From Paramecium sonneborni (taxonomy: Eukaryota; Ciliophora; Oligohymenophorea; Peniculida; Parameciidae): a DNA stretch of 64,000 nucleotides. Location: contig CAJJDN010000040.1 in assembly GCA_905182985.1 (NCBI GenBank), forward strand, positions 129,557-193,556, written 5' to 3'. Position 1 is the first letter of the stretch, and the number at the start of each line of letters is the position of its first letter. This document shows positions 10,694 through 24,252 of this stretch, in pieces. The translations under genes and the position numbers were made by a program. The notes beneath the pieces were generated by a model, which saw only the letters and a program-made list of their open reading frames with translations, did no database searches and was not told the DNA's origin.

Positions 10694-10936
10694 ATGAATC
10701 AGAAAATTGTGATGAGAAATGAAGATCGTGAAGTTGAAGGTCAAACAACTGAATAAGTATCTAACTCTATTCATATCTAGCCTGTTGAAATATAATAGGA
10801 CAACATCAAATTAAATGAAGCTCACATTGACTTAATTGTCAAAGAATTCGATGTTGACAGATTTTAAGCCACAAGATGGTTAAAAAAAAACGAAGGAGAT
10901 TTACAAAAGACTATTAAGTGGATTATTAGCAATTGA
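10694..10936 (+). CDS. HYPK: HYPK/NAC-type UBA-domain protein
   Basis: HYPK is a small chaperone-like protein that associates with the NatA N-terminal acetyltransferase and the ribosome. The gene is a single exon of 80 residues from ATG 10694 to TGA 10934-10936. The last 45 residues match the NAC-alpha/HYPK UBA domain: L-N-E-A-H-I-D-L-I-V-K-E-F, then D-R-F-Q-A-T-R-W-L, then N-E-G-D-L-Q-K-T-I. In the family the F-E/D and E-G-D-L positions are conserved. The N-terminal 30 residues are acidic/polar with an E-V-E-G-Q-T-T-E-Q segment like the pre-UBA region of HYPK. It is too short to be full NAC-alpha, which would also have a NAC domain. Confidence 0.82.
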
Positions 10937-11311
10937 ATTTTATATTGTAAAAATTCAATATCCATCCTATCTAATCTATCAAAAATCTATTGGCTTCCAA
11001 ATTTAATTATATTCTATTCTAGCTTTTATTTTATTAAATATTTATATGATTTTTATATTTGTGCAATACTAATTACAAAATCCCTTTTTTATTTTTAATA
11101 TTTATTAGTAATCAAAATTCTTAATGTAAAAAAAAAATTATTATTCTTCTAAACTAACAGTTTAGAGAAGTGAATTTATAGTACATATAAAGCATTATAA
11201 ATGCTAGTAATAAGTTTAAATTAATTAAGTTTTCTTTATTATAAAATGATAATTAATAAAGAAGACTGTTACTAAATTGTGAATGATTTATTTATCATAA
11301 TTGAAGCTTGA
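10937..11311. other. Intergenic region, no gene seen
   Basis: 375 bp between the convergent ends of HYPK and the next small gene. The sequence is AT-rich with no supported feature; it presumably holds both 3' untranslated regions. Confidence 0.6.
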
Positions 11312-11689
11312 TCATATAAAAAACTTTTTTCGGAGACCATTTGTTGAGAATTCTTTCATTATAATTTATTTGTTTGAGAAGTTCTATGCAAATGTAAAAT
11401 CTAAACCTCTAATTTAACCTTCTGATGTTTCCACTCTTGGTTTTTATTTTTTTTCATTTCGAGGATTTTATTAAGAGAATAATTATTTTTTTGCATCTTT
11501 AATGATTTATAAAACTTTTTGAGGTTTTATTCTGACAGCTTCATTTTCTACTCTAAGCAATTCAATCATTGATGTCTTTCTTGTCATTTATTATAATGGT
11601 TTATTCATTGGAGATTACTCAGGACTATAAGTGATTTAAGATGCCACAGTTGATGTTAATACATTTTTCATTTGCTATTAGGATGGCAT
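11312..11689 (-). CDS. Small basic hypothetical protein, 125 residues
   Basis: A clean single-exon frame runs from ATG 11687-11689 (M-P-S-Q-Q-Q-M-K-N-V) to TGA 11312-11314. It uses many TAA/TAG codons as Gln, which a chance frame would not specially favour. The protein is Lys/Gln/Ser-rich, with a likely helical middle (M-I-E-L-L-R-V-E-N-E-A-V-R) and a basic C-terminus (R-K-K-F-F-I). S-P-E-Q-S-P-M and T-R-K-T-S-M are possible phosphorylation sites. No family is recognised. The gene shares about 100 bp of upstream sequence with the tentative gene at 11793. Confidence 0.65.
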
Positions 11690-11792
11690 TTTCTAGGATT
11701 TTCGCATTTATTAATTAATTAATAATGAAAAAAAGTTCCTTCTCATAATCGGCAATGCTTCAAAATATTGTACAAAAGAATTATTAATTCAA

Positions 11793-12123
11793 ATGATAGC
11801 TTAATTATTATCAATCATTTAAAATTATCTGAAAACTGGAAAGAAGTTTAGCTAAAAGTAGATTTAACTATCAAATAATTTCAATATTATTCAATAAAAA
11901 GATTTAATTATTAATTGTTGTAGCAATTCTAAAGCTAATCAGATAAAATTTAATAGAATCAGAAATATAATTAGTCAATAAAAATAAGGAAGCAGAATCT
12001 ATCAATAATTAAATAATAGTATCATCATTATATTTAGAGTTATTTATTAATAACAAGTTAATTGAGAGCTAATTTACAACTAATTAGAAAATCGCAATCA
12101 ATTTAAACTAAAATTTGATTTGA
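11793..12123 (+). CDS. Possible small hypothetical protein (tentative)
   Basis: An open frame starts at ATG 11793 (M-I-A-Q-L-L-S-I-I-Q-N-Y) and reaches TGA 12121-12123 if a 19-nt GTATCA...TTTAG intron at 12019-12037 is removed, giving 103 residues. Composition is Asn/Gln/Ile-rich and only weakly protein-like. A further open stretch continues to about 12290 in the same phase (G-E-T-V-Q-D-K-Q-Y-F-K-I-E-F), so the true gene could be longer with an unresolved intron. Treat as uncertain. Confidence 0.3.
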
Positions 12124-12859
12124 TCTTAAGGTGAAACAGTCTAAGATAAATAATATTTTAAAATAGAATTTCTATAATACTTATAATTTTTATTAATAGA
12201 GCGAATCATAGGAGGGTTAAAATTAAAAATCATTAGTGAAAATTAATAAGAAAATTACATTTATACTTGAAAACAAGTAAAATTGTGAATCAGAGATTAT
12301 TAATGAAAAATAGTTGTTTCATAATAAAAGGAAAAGGGATAAAGATTAAAAAAACAAGTAAAACATTATTTAAATTTAACTTAGGTTACCATTATTATTA
12401 TAAAATATCTTCCTATAGAATTCACTGTTTTTAAAACTTGTTGCAATAAATCATTTATATTAATCTTTATCCTTCTTTAGTTAATATTTTATTAAAGTTG
12501 AAATAATCATTCTCATATCGGCCAAAAATTGATATAATATTATCCCATCTCTTTTCAATTGTTGCAGGTTCAAATCTAATGAATTTGGTAATCAGAATGA
12601 TTAGTTTTTATAAGCATTAAATTAAAATTAAAAGGAATACTTATATTTATTCTATATATTACATAAATTCTTTACAATATATATAAATACAGTGAAGATC
12701 TTCATAAATAACTTGAATAGAATTATATAGTAAAAATTTATTTTAAAAAGAAATCAAAGAATAGTAAAATAAGTGACTAATGGACATTTGTTGATTGACA
12801 TTTTGATATTCTAACTTGATTAAAAGAATAAAAATATTCTATATTAAATTATAATTATA
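12124..12859. other. Mostly unassigned region with one possible minus-strand reading frame
   Basis: The only protein-like signal is an 80-codon minus-strand frame from ATG 12662-12664 to TGA 12422-12424, containing F-I-R-F-E-P-A-T-I-E-K-R-W-D-N-I. It could be a small gene or a remnant, but in AT-rich DNA with only TGA as stop a frame of this length is not significant by itself. The promoter of the membrane protein at 12860 should lie at the right edge. Confidence 0.35.
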
Positions 12860-13840
12860 ATGTCATCAATCATAGATAGTAATGAAAGGATGGAGCCACC
12901 TCAAAGTGTATTTTTTTCTTTACGTCATGATCAAAACTAGAGTAACAGCTTTCACAGTTTAGATGATGATTTTAATGAAAAGAAAGATGCAATATCAATT
13001 AATGTAGAAATGCAGATCGTCAATAATTGTGAATCCTAAGATTCTCCAATATCCACTAAAAAAAGCTAAGAGACATAATAAACACTGATTTAATTAAGGC
13101 TTTTAGGAAGAGAAATAAATGAAGGGAAACCATCCTTTTAAAAGGAGATAGTACCGATCAATATTACATTTTTGTATTTGGAATATATAAAAAATAATCC
13201 TGGAATGAAGATCTGGTTATTGTCTAATATAGTATTGGACATTTGTTTAAGAATACTAATATTAGTATTTTTTTGTATAGGAACAGTAGATGAGGATAAG
13301 TAAATAGATCTTGATCCTCTCTAAAATAAGACTATTACAGTTTATTTTATAATTTTTACATAGACTCCTAGAATATTACATTTGCTTACAACATCTAAAT
13401 TGATTTTCATGGACAAATATGATCTTCAAAATAGGTCATATCTACCAATGAGTTATGTGTTTAGAGCTAATTTCATTCAAGAGATCTGCCCTCGTCAAGA
13501 GGATCTCAAACCTATTAATTATAAGGATAATATTCTATCTGTTAGATCTATCTTGTTTATCCTATTGCCAATTGAATTATAGTGGATTCCTATGTATCCT
13601 TATAAGGATCGAAATAACTTTGAAACAACTATCATCATTAGTAGTTATATCCTAAAAAGCATAGAAGTAATAGTTTTTGAACCTATTCTACTCATTTTAA
13701 TATCTTTTGATAATAACTTTTTATTGTATACTAGATTGCTCTTTGGCCTCATACTACTAGATATCATCAAATTTGTTATACTCAATTTGTGTTTAATTAT
13801 CTTTAGCAATGTTGGTAAAAACTCTAAAGTAAAAATATGA
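12860..13840 (+). CDS. Multi-pass membrane protein of unknown function
   Basis: A single-exon frame of 326 residues runs from ATG 12860 to TGA 13838-13840. The first 100 residues are soluble and polar. At least four to five hydrophobic segments follow, at about residues 120-143 (I-W-L-L-S-N-I-V-L-D-I), 168-185 (V-Y-F-I-I-F-T), 220-240 (I-L-F-I-L-L-P-I-E), 255-282 (S-I-E-V-I-V-F-E-P-I-L-L-I) and 288-315 (L-F-G-L-I-L-L-D-I). The loop between the second and third segments is conserved-looking (S-Y-V-F-R-A-N-F-I-Q-E-I-C). I do not recognise the family. The IP3-receptor-like gene starts only 67 bp downstream on the same strand. Confidence 0.82.
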
Positions 13841-13907
13841 TAATTAATTCTACTTTCTTTATTTATTATGCAAAATAAATTCATTATTATAAAATTATTA
13901 TAATTTA

Positions 13908-16900
13908 ATGGAAGTGTAACAATCAAAAAATCCAATCTCATCAGAAACTGATATTTTAATCAAATCAAATAATATGTATCTTGATTCTGATGGGTTCTAT
14001 CCTTAGTCTGTCAATTTAGAGTATTAGACAATATAATTTATTAGATCTAAAGTAATCCTTTTAGATGCAATATTTAATTTATATCCAATTCAATATGAGA
14101 ATTTAAACATTTAAATGTCTAAAGATGAAAACATCTAATTCACCAAAGATATTATAATTAAACATCATAAATCTGACAAATATTTATAAGCAATCTACAT
14201 TAAAGATAAGTGGACCATTTAATTAACAGAAGAACTTGATAAGACATGTTTATTTTCTATCTAACCTTGCTTCAAATCATAAATCATTGTAATTATTTAT
14301 CTTACCCCCTTAGAATCAAAATTACGTCACTTTATACAATGATATCTATATTAGTTTGTCTCTTAATAATGATGCATTTATTGATTCTCAAGAATGTTTT
14401 ATCTCTTGGGATTCAAAATAAATTACTTTTACTAACTAAGTTCATCTAGCCTCAAAATTCACATTTGAAACTATTAACAAAGCTAATCATAAACTATGCT
14501 ATGGTTTTTTAATTAAAATTAAACTTATTGAAAAGAATGCTTATTTAATTATGACTCAAAAATAATATGCTTAAATCTAAATTAAAAATTTAATTAACAC
14601 ATCAAATGCTGATATCCAATATGATGCTCACTTCTCTACTGATTTAATAGTCACTTGGTAAGGATAAGTCTAAACATCTGAATTTGATTTGTGGAGAATC
14701 TATCATCCTTATAAAGCTTATTAATAACTTACTTCAAATGATTAATTTTATCTTTAGAATATTGCTACTAATTAATACATTTCCTAATCAACTCTTGTTA
14801 ATAATATTGAACAAGCTTCTATTTTTTAATTTCAAGAAGTAAATGGCAACAATCATTTTATTAATGGATTTATGATTAATAAAGATAAATATATAAGTTC
14901 CTAATTTTTATCAAAAGAAAACTCTTTATACTATTAACTAGAATACAAATTAGCTGTTACAAAAGAAGATCAACTATTACTTGAATTATAGATTAACATA
15001 AATCAAACTCAAATTTATTGGCTCCTAAGTGTTGTTAAAATTATTTAAAATGCAATTAATATTTTTTCATAAAATACTGAATTTCTTTAAAAAGCAATGA
15101 GATCACAACAATAAAATGATTCTAAATTTGAAATAATATACCAAATATGTGATTAACTCATTCAAGTATTATCCGATTTGATTTGTTTCTGTTTAGAAAA
15201 TGGATCTACACTAAAAGTAATCGATAGAAACTCTATCTTTAATTCAAGAAAAGACAAAAGAAATTAAGATCAACTTAAACGATATTATATCATCTAATAT
15301 TTAAATCAACTATTAGAACTTATATCTTGGGATGACTAATTAACAAATTTATCTAATGATGTCGATTGTATTGTTTCGGAAGAATAAGAATAGAGCATAA
15401 AACTAAGAAACTAGATTTAAAAATTAATTAAGACAACATTTTTATTTTTTTCTGCTTTTAGTGCATATAATGAATAAAATGGTCTCTTCATTATATATAG
15501 CTATTCAAAATTTATCTCACTTCTTGGATGCCATTTAGGAGCATTTGATTGTCTTATACAAATTTTTTAAACTAATTAAATACTCATTCCAACAGCGTCA
15601 TCTCTCTATTTTAACTCATAAGCAATGTAACAATAATAAAATTAAATTACCTTAATAGATTTAATTTTTTAAAGGGGATAATTTTTATATGAGTAAAAAA
15701 TTATATCCTTTTGGTCAAACTTACCTAAGTTTCTTTAAATTCTTTGTAATTTAAATGACTAACCATATAAAAATAATCAAAAAGTAATTGGAGCTAATCT
15801 AAAAACTGATTCCTTAGTTTTTTCAACTTTTTTTACACATATAGAAGATCAATTATTTTATATAAAAGTTGAAGATAAATTTATTGAATTAAATTAAATT
15901 TATCGAAATGCTATATAGAATAACATTGATTTAATTTAAGATGCTTTACAATGCAAAATATTTATTGATGAATATTTAAGTTTAGTTGGTTCTCTATGCC
16001 AAAATAGACATGTTTAAAATATATTATATTTTAAAAATATATTACCTAAAGGGATTCTGTTCTCATATGTAAGCAATCTTAAAAATGATGATTATCTTAG
16101 ATGCAAACTGATTGCCATTTTAATTAATTTGTACATAGATTTTCATCCATTCTAAAGGATCTAAATTTCAAAGTTAATTTTTAAAAGTTACAAACAACAA
16201 AATGATGAAGATTTTGAAGAAGAATTGTTATAAAAAACTAAATTAAAAATTCATGATGAAGAAATAAAATTCATTGAAAGTATTTAGATAATAGTTTAGG
16301 ACTATTTGAAAAGAAATTTTATTGTATAAAATAAAGTTAATTTGTGCATAAGAAATTATTAAATGTTGAATATGTATTTATAATTACTAACTATTAAACT
16401 ACCTAATTAAAACATATTGAAAAAAAGAGATAAAAACAATAGTTTTATGGATCCTAAGTTTCACCTTTATTTTGAATTTTTAATTTTAGCGTTTTCAATA
16501 TTACCACAATCAATTTCAGAAAAATCTCCAGAATAAGATTAATTATAATAATTTGAATAATTTTCAGAAGATAGAAATGTTTTTAATCTCTTAACAAAGT
16601 GTTTTATAGAATTTATATATTATTTATCAGAGATGTTTGAAAAATTTATCATTCAAAAATGCTTAAATACTAATTAATCTTCTGTATAAGAGAAGATTTA
16701 ATTAAATTTTAAAATACCAGTTTAATATGTTGAAATATCTAATACTTTATTGAAATTATTGTCTCATAAATAATTGGCATCTCAAATAAAGCTTAAGATT
16801 TTTAATCTAATTGATAAACTTTTCTAACCTAAGAAGGGAATATTATTAAAATTTGAATAATGCATAGTTTTAGAGAAATAAAATGAAACAGATATATTAG

Positions 16901-19900
16901 AAGATGTTGAAGAAATGCAATATAAATTGCAAGAATTATTATAAAGTGAAAATCTAGAGCTAGAATCTTAAAATATCACTAAAAAAGTTTAAGCATTCAA
17001 CCAAAAATTAGAGAGATCTGAATATTTATTATTATCACAAAGAATAATTAGAATTTTGAATCTGGATTACAACATTTTCGATATTCTAATTCATTTTTTA
17101 TAATAATGTAAAGATATTACTTATAAAATATAACATGATTTAAAAAATAATAAAAATACAACTGAAGATGAAAATATCATTAAATTATGCTCAGAAATGT
17201 TTAATATGTTAAAGATAATTTGTAAAAATAACAATCAAAATAAAATAAAGATAATGAAATAGTTTGATATTATAGAATAATTTTTTTCTATTATGGATCT
17301 AGGATAATTTAATTTATTAATAACTATATATGAAAACTCTTTCGACTTAATTAATTCAATAAGTCCAAAAACTATATATTTATTATTTTAAAATGCAAGT
17401 GTAGGTGCTTTAAAAATACTTTCATGCATTTTGAGTTAATAAAATTAAATTTCACATAAAAATCTAGTACTAATATTTCAATAATTAACATCAAATATTT
17501 AATTTACTTAGAAGTTAGGTTTAGGATAACTAAACTTTTAGTAATTATTTTTAATTGATGAAAATTTATCAATTAAATAATTATTATTATAAGGAAAAGC
17601 TCCTTATATATTTTAAATTTAAGGCTATAAATTTATAATAAATTTAATTTAACTGTTTATTTCAAGTGGATAGAATAATTAAATAAGTACAGATTAAAAT
17701 CTTAGAATATAAAAGCAAAAAGTGAATAATCATTCAGCTTATCATAATTAAGTATAAACTAATTATTAACTTCATCCTAGCTTATTATAAAAATGTTTCC
17801 CTTATGTTAATTTATTTCGTCTAATATTTTCTTTAGATGATGTTTTTTCCATATAAATAAAAAATTGGTAAGCAGATTCACCATAATAACAATAAAAAAA
17901 GGATTTAAATTAAATTTTCTTAAATACAATTTTAAAGAATCATTTATTATAATTTTTAAATCTGCTATTAACTTAAAGTGAATTCTCTAACTATGATGAT
18001 GAATACATTGAACTAGTTAAGAAATTTATTCTTAATGAAAAAAAATTGTTTAATATATAAATTATGTCCATAGATTATTAAATTTATATTGATAATATTA
18101 ATTCCTAGAACAAACTAAAATTACTTTATTAATTATATGAAGATCATCATAATGTCTTGTAAAGTAATTTTTAAGTTGTTTCAGAATATGAGATAAACTA
18201 GAATTTTGAATGCTTTCTATTCAATAATTATTCAATTAAACTTTTTGACTTAAGTTTAAATTTAGCTTAAAAATTATCAGAGTATATCGATACGTTAGAA
18301 GATTCATCTACTAAATCTAAATCAAATAGAAATTCATCAACTTTAAACTTTAAGAAAAAGAGTCTATCTATTTCTCTTATTGAATTTGGAATCAATGAAT
18401 AAAATAATTTATCTCATTCATTTGCTCCATTAAATGAATTAAAAGTTATAATGGACGATTTTATTTATTCAATTGAATAACACTTAAATGATAGGCTTAT
18501 GTTAAATGAGATTAAAGAAAATCAGGAATTGCTTTATTTAAAACAATAATAATTAAAATTACTGTTTCTAAGATAATTAGACTTAAAAGGTTTCCAATTT
18601 CAGTAATAAAAACTAAAAACTAATGATCTTTATAAAGATAAGTATCTCAATCCAGAATAATTTAATGATTCAAGATTGCATGAATTAATTACTATTTAAG
18701 GAATCCTTGATAGTAAAGTTTTGAATAGAGTCATTGAAACTTTAGTAAATACTCATTAAGATTAAGCTGAAGAAAACTTTTAAATGTTTAAATAGATTTA
18801 TGTTAAATTATTTTTGATGAATTAAAATTATGAAATCTTAATTGATAATTTTCCAAAAATTATCTATCCCTTAGTAAGAATATTGAAATAAAGTTTAAAT
18901 AACTTAATTAACAATTATTAAGGAATATTAAACATTCTTGATTTCTTTTGGTAACTTTTGGATTTTCATACTTATATAAGAGTTGATTATGAACAGACAA
19001 TGGAAGTTTATGCAATGAATTAGTAAGACAAATTCAAAAGTTAAAGTGAATAAATTTTATAAAAGAAAGCTATAAAATAAATACAAAATCTAATATGTAA
19101 TGAAGGATTTATTGAAATATTTATTTAATTTTGTGATTCTTATCAAAATTTAAAGATAATACCTTTTACAGAACTAGAATTTTTAAACTAAAATTTAAAG
19201 GATTAATTGTTCTATAAATTCTTATTAGTTTCAACAAGATTGATTAGAGGATAGGAATAAGTTAATTCAATGACATAAAGCAAAATAATTTCAGTAATGA
19301 AAAATAATTAAAGCAACTCTTTATTGAAAATATTTTGCATTAATTTTTACAGTCTTTAAAAATTAAACGATATTTAATATATTAGGAATGATATTACATC
19401 AAATTTGAATAGAATTTTATTTTCATATGAATTCAATTAAAATCATAGACTTGAAAGGAGAAATAATTCATAAAAATTAGGGATTATCAAAATCTAAATA
19501 AAATTTTTATAATTAATGGCTGAAGATCACTTTAGACCAGCTTAGGATTTTCTTCGAATTTAAGAAGGATTCCCATAAAATTATGATATGATTTAATAAT
19601 TGTAAGATATATTATTTGATCATTTTGCATAAGAGACATTTATGAATCTTAGTTTCGATGATTATGAATTAATTGTTGGGTGTTTTGACTGTATAAAAGA
19701 ATTGATATAGGGACCATGTCATGAAAATCAAATAAAAATATGTTCAATATAATTCTTAAAATTATGTCATAAACTTCTCAATTTTGATGATTCTCATACT
19801 GCATTTACATCAATGTATTCAAATTTAGTAAGAGAAAAATAACAAATTCAAACTCGTTCAAGGTAAAAAACCTAAAATGAACATAATAATCTATTTTTGA

Positions 19901-22339
19901 GTTAAAAAAAGACATAGATTCAATAGGCATATGTTGAATTTTATAAAAAATATCCTACTTATTGTAAAAAGATATTATAATCCTTTAGAAAAAGCAATAA
20001 TATAAATTATAAATTATTTATGTTATCAGAAATAAAATACAGATGTTCAACAACATTAGAATCTTTAACTGATGATTAATAAACATCTTCATAAACTTTA
20101 GAAAAAATCAATAGCATTATAAATGAAAAATTACTGATCAAAAATATATCAATTTAATACGAAAAATTCAAAATTCTCCATTAATCTGGTAAAAATTATA
20201 CAAACAAAATATTTTCTCACTTATTTGGGGACTAACAAAAATTATCAACACTTTATTAAGAAATTATTTCTAATGAAGAGAAATTCTGGACTATTGAAGA
20301 GAATATTAATGTAGAAGTAGCTATAAGAGACTTTTGTGATTCCTTTATTATTGAAAGTGGATTCTCACTTTATAATGTTTTAGCATAAATTTTTTAACAT
20401 AAAGATATGGATGTTATAGAAAGAATTTATGAACAAATTGATTAAGAGAAAACATAAAAAAAATAGTTAAAGTAGTTGTTACTTTATAAATTATATCAAT
20501 CCTGGTTTCAATTGTAGAAAATTACTGAAATGATTCACAAGTATTTTATAATTTAATATTTTATGTAGTAGCGTAGTTAAAGAGAAAAAAAATGAAATAA
20601 TAAATGAAAAGATTTTCTTAAAAATATACAATTCGAAAATACATTAATAGGATCAGCAATTATAAAAATAGAACAGTCATCCTTATGAAAATGAATTAGA
20701 AAATGAAAAGGATATTAATTAGAAGAAACTTGGTTATAGAGCTTTAAGATTCTATGCAACTAGATCTGGATCAATAGAAATAATTTTACCTTAAAAATAG
20801 ATTAAGCAAGTAATATTTCCTTTATTACCTCATTGTTTTTCATTAAACAATTCCATTAAACATAAATTTAATAAAGATATAGATCGATCAACTTAATAAA
20901 CAAAAGTTGAATCAATACTTTATAATTCTAATAAAACAATTTAAAAGTTAAAAACTGAATATTAATATCAGTTATTATATAAAAGACACTTTTTAGTAAA
21001 TATGATAGCTAGTAATCAAGAAATTTGGAAATAAATAATATTTTATGTGATTGTAATGTAGAATATATTGATTCTATTAACAAATAATGGAAAATATGAT
21101 CGTATATTAGACGATTTGCTTTTAGCCTTAAATATATTATAGATAATATTGCAATTTGTTTGTTTTTTCATTTTTATAATAAGAAAATTACCATATTTAA
21201 GAATAAAAGCTCAAGAGATTGTAATTGAAAGATAAATAAATCGTATAAGAAAGAGAGAAATAAAATATAAATATCTCGATAATTCTTAAAGTGTAGTATT
21301 ATAGGAGGATTTTATTTTAGAAAAGACAGAAACATTTTTATTAGAATAAAATAAGTTTGTAAGATTTTATTAAAGCATTACAGATAGGTTAGTATTATTT
21401 AAATATATATTTTTTGATTATGAAATGATTTATTTTTTGATATTTACATCTATAGCTATTTCAGGATTATTTACAAAAACGTTATTAGCATTACTTTTAC
21501 TAGATGTTTTTTGGAGATTTCCAATGTTAACAGCAATGATAAACGTAAGGAATTTAAATTAAAAATTTTTTAGTCCGTTTGGCGTCCAATAGTGTAAATA
21601 TTACTTACATTAGCTCTTTTTTTCATACTTTAGTATTATTATTCTCTGCTAATATATGATTTCTACTCTGAAGATTCCAACTATTCTCAATACTGTTAAA
21701 GCTTGTTACAATGCTTTTCATTTATTCTAGACGTAACATTTAAAAAGGATGGTGGGTCAACAGGGTATGTTGCAGCGTCTGATGGTATTAGTTCCACTTA
21801 TGCAAATCCTGATTTCCGATTTGGAATTCTAAACTTTTGGGAATTCTGCTATTATTTCTTTGTTATCAGTTTAACATATTCTATCTTCACGGGGTTAATC
21901 TTAGATTCTTTTGGTGCAGATAGAGAAGAAGCAGAAGAACTTGAAACTGATATAAAAGAGTTTTGCCTTGTTTGCGGAATTGATAAAAGTATAATTGAAA
22001 AGAAAACAAAACATAAAAAGGGATTCCGGTTCCATGTTAAAAATGAACATTATGTTTGGAATTATATTTTCTTTATTTCTTATATATAAGAAAAAAAGAG
22101 TTCTGAATATAATGGTATTGAAAGTTATGTTTATCTGGAACTAAAAAGGGAAAGTATTTTTTGGTTTCCTATTAATAGATCTTTATCCATAATCGATTAA
22201 GATGATGTGGTATTCATTAAATAAATATACTTAGGATAAAATTGATGAAATGATAGATTAATAATTAACCAAAATATCTCAATCCATAGACAGAAAGTTG
22301 TATGAAAAAGGTCTAAACAAAGACCTCATTTAAAGTTGA
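13908..22339 (+). CDS. IP3/ryanodine-receptor-like Ca2+ release channel (ciliate CRC family), copy 1
   Basis: This giant gene (8.4 kb, about 2,780 residues) encodes an intracellular Ca2+ release channel related to the inositol trisphosphate receptor. It starts at ATG 13908 and ends at TGA 22337-22339, with few tiny introns (for example 14289-14313 and 21551-21579). The N-terminus has beta-trefoil-like strands (Y-V-T-L-Y-N-D-I-Y-I-S-L). The long middle is helical, like RIH repeats, with a conserved block N-E-K-L-L-I-K-N-I-S-I-Q-Y-E-K-F near residue 2060. From about 20,990 there are several membrane spans, then the pore region D-G-G-S-T-G (21,7 kb), S6 helix F-T-G-L-I-L-D-S-F, the Cys-containing C-L-V-C-G, H-x-x-x-E-H-Y-V-W-N-Y and S-E-Y-N-G-I-E-S-Y-V, all in IP3-receptor order, and a short coiled coil. 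Ciliate homologues sit on contractile vacuole, alveolar sac and other stores; ligand binding here is not established. Confidence 0.93.
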
Positions 22340-22447
22340 AATTAATTAGTATTTTTAGTATTTATGATATCATTAATAAAAATACTTTCAATTTTATAAA
22401 TAAAGTATAATTTATTCATTTTAATTTACAATTAATTTTATTTGAAA
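22340..22447. promoter_or_regulatory. Short spacer holding the TTLL gene promoter
   Basis: 108 bp of AT-rich sequence between two plus-strand genes. It must contain the 3' end signal of the channel gene and the start region of the TTLL gene. No motif is distinguishable. Confidence 0.4.
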
Positions 22448-24252
22448 ATGCAGAAATCTGAAATAGAGTTTCTATGTATTAAAGGCAATACCAAATGTTC
22501 AGATTCAACTTAAGTATAATCTGTTAGATAATACCATCCAAAATTAAACTCACTTCGTATGAAAGGATTTTAGTAATTTATTGATCTCATAAATAAATAA
22601 TCATAACATTAGCATTCAACCAAAATATGTTCTTAGTGTACACCTCAATTAATACCTACTGTCTTTTCATATTCTATAAGAACAGAAACTCATAATAGAA
22701 AATCTAGTGAAACCACATTCATCATCAAGAAAAACTAAGTAGAAACCCTTCCTCATTCTAATTCATTAGAAAAAAATAAAAAAGAAATTAGATTAATCCC
22801 TTAAAAATAATTTTCAATAAAGAGAGCAATTACTACCAAACATGAAATTAGCAAGGAAAATTAAGAAATAAATGACTTATCTACCATGATAGCATTCACA
22901 AACTATATTAATGTTATACCTCCAGAAAAAACATTTTATAAAGCATTCATTACAAAAGGCAATAATGGAACTTTAATAAGATAATGTTTAAAATTAAGAT
23001 CATGGTGGCTATTGATAGATTAACCTAACGAAGAATTAAATTTATATTGGACATAATTAAGAAAGTAATAAGAATATGAAACTGTAAAATAATATTAATT
23101 AGAAAATGTGTAATTTACTAAACAATAAAAAAAGTCTATCAATGAAAACATTAAATTTAATATATAAGAATCTGATCTTTAGTTATTCAATTAAAGTAGT
23201 ATTCTTAGAGTACATAATCACTTAGAATGTAATTTCTAAGTTTGCAATAAAAAAGCTTTATTTTACAATATGAAAAACTATTATCTTTCTATTAATGAAG
23301 ATCCATTTAAATTTATCCCTTTAACTTATCATGTTTAAAAAGGTTCAAATGATCCAGCATATTTAGAATTTGAAGAGTATGCTCAAACAAATAATTTTAA
23401 TATGTGGATAATTAAACCTGGAGAATCATCAAATCGAGGAAATGGAATTTAGGTTGCTAATTCTATTAATAAAGTTAAATAAATTATTTCTTAGAACCTT
23501 CATTTAAATAATTCTAAAAAAACATTCATTATCTAAAAATATTTAGAAAAACCTTTATTATACAATAAAAGAAAATTTGATATTCGATGTTACATGTTGA
23601 TAACTAGTATCAATAATCAATTTAAGGCCTATTGGTACTAAGAAGGATACATAAGGACAAGTTGTAAAGAATTTTCCTTAGATGATGTGGAAGATAAATT
23701 TACACATCTCACTAATGATGCAGTGTAAAAAAAGAATCAAAATTATGGGAAGTTTGAAACTGGTAATAAAGTATATTTTATTTTTAAATTTAGGTTTCAT
23801 TCAATGAATTTTAAAAGTATTTAAATGATCAACATAATTATAATTTTTAAACAATTGTAGATTAATTAAAAAAGTTGAGTACCGATATAGTGAAGGCAAC
23901 TTACTAACACCTAAATCCAAATAAGCTATTCTATTCTTTTGAGTTATTTGGATTAGATTTTATGATTGATTAAGACATTAAACCATGGTTGATTGAAGTC
24001 AACACTAATCCATGTTTAGAAACCTGCTGTCCTTTATTAGCTAGATTGATAACTCATTTGATAGAGAATACTATAAGGATTGCAATAGATCCTATGTATC
24101 CTCCACCTATGAGTAAAAAGAAACATCTACAAGAATCAAAAAATTAATTCGAATTGATTTTTTCAAGTACTTTAATAAATGAAAGAACTACATAGCCTAT
24201 TATCAAAGTAGATGATATAGAACACTCAGATGTCGATGATGATAATTAGTGA
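22448..24252 (+). CDS. Tubulin tyrosine ligase-like (TTLL) enzyme, putative tubulin glutamylase or glycylase
   Basis: TTLL enzymes add glutamate or glycine chains to tubulin tails in cilia and cortical microtubules using ATP. The frame runs from ATG 22448 to TGA 24250-24252 with one 23-nt intron at 23771-23793, giving 593 residues. After a 170-residue polar N-terminus, the ATP-grasp/TTL core shows M-W-I-I-K-P-G-E-S-S-N-R-G-N-G-I, K-Y-L-E-K-P-L-L, K-F-D-I-R-C-Y-M-L-I-T, L-T-N-D-A-V-Q-K, and the metal-binding end E-L-F-G-L-D-F-M-I-D followed by P-W-L-I-E-V-N-T-N-P-C-L. All key TTL positions (K-P-G, R-G-x-G-I, F-D-x-R, E-V-N-x-N-P) are present, so it is probably active. Whether it glutamylates or glycylates cannot be told from these motifs. 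The C-terminus is acidic. Confidence 0.94.

Noticed and set aside
13645..13941. Minus-strand 98-codon frame
   Set aside because: Overlaps the well-supported plus-strand membrane protein and is hydrophobic only because it mirrors its spans.
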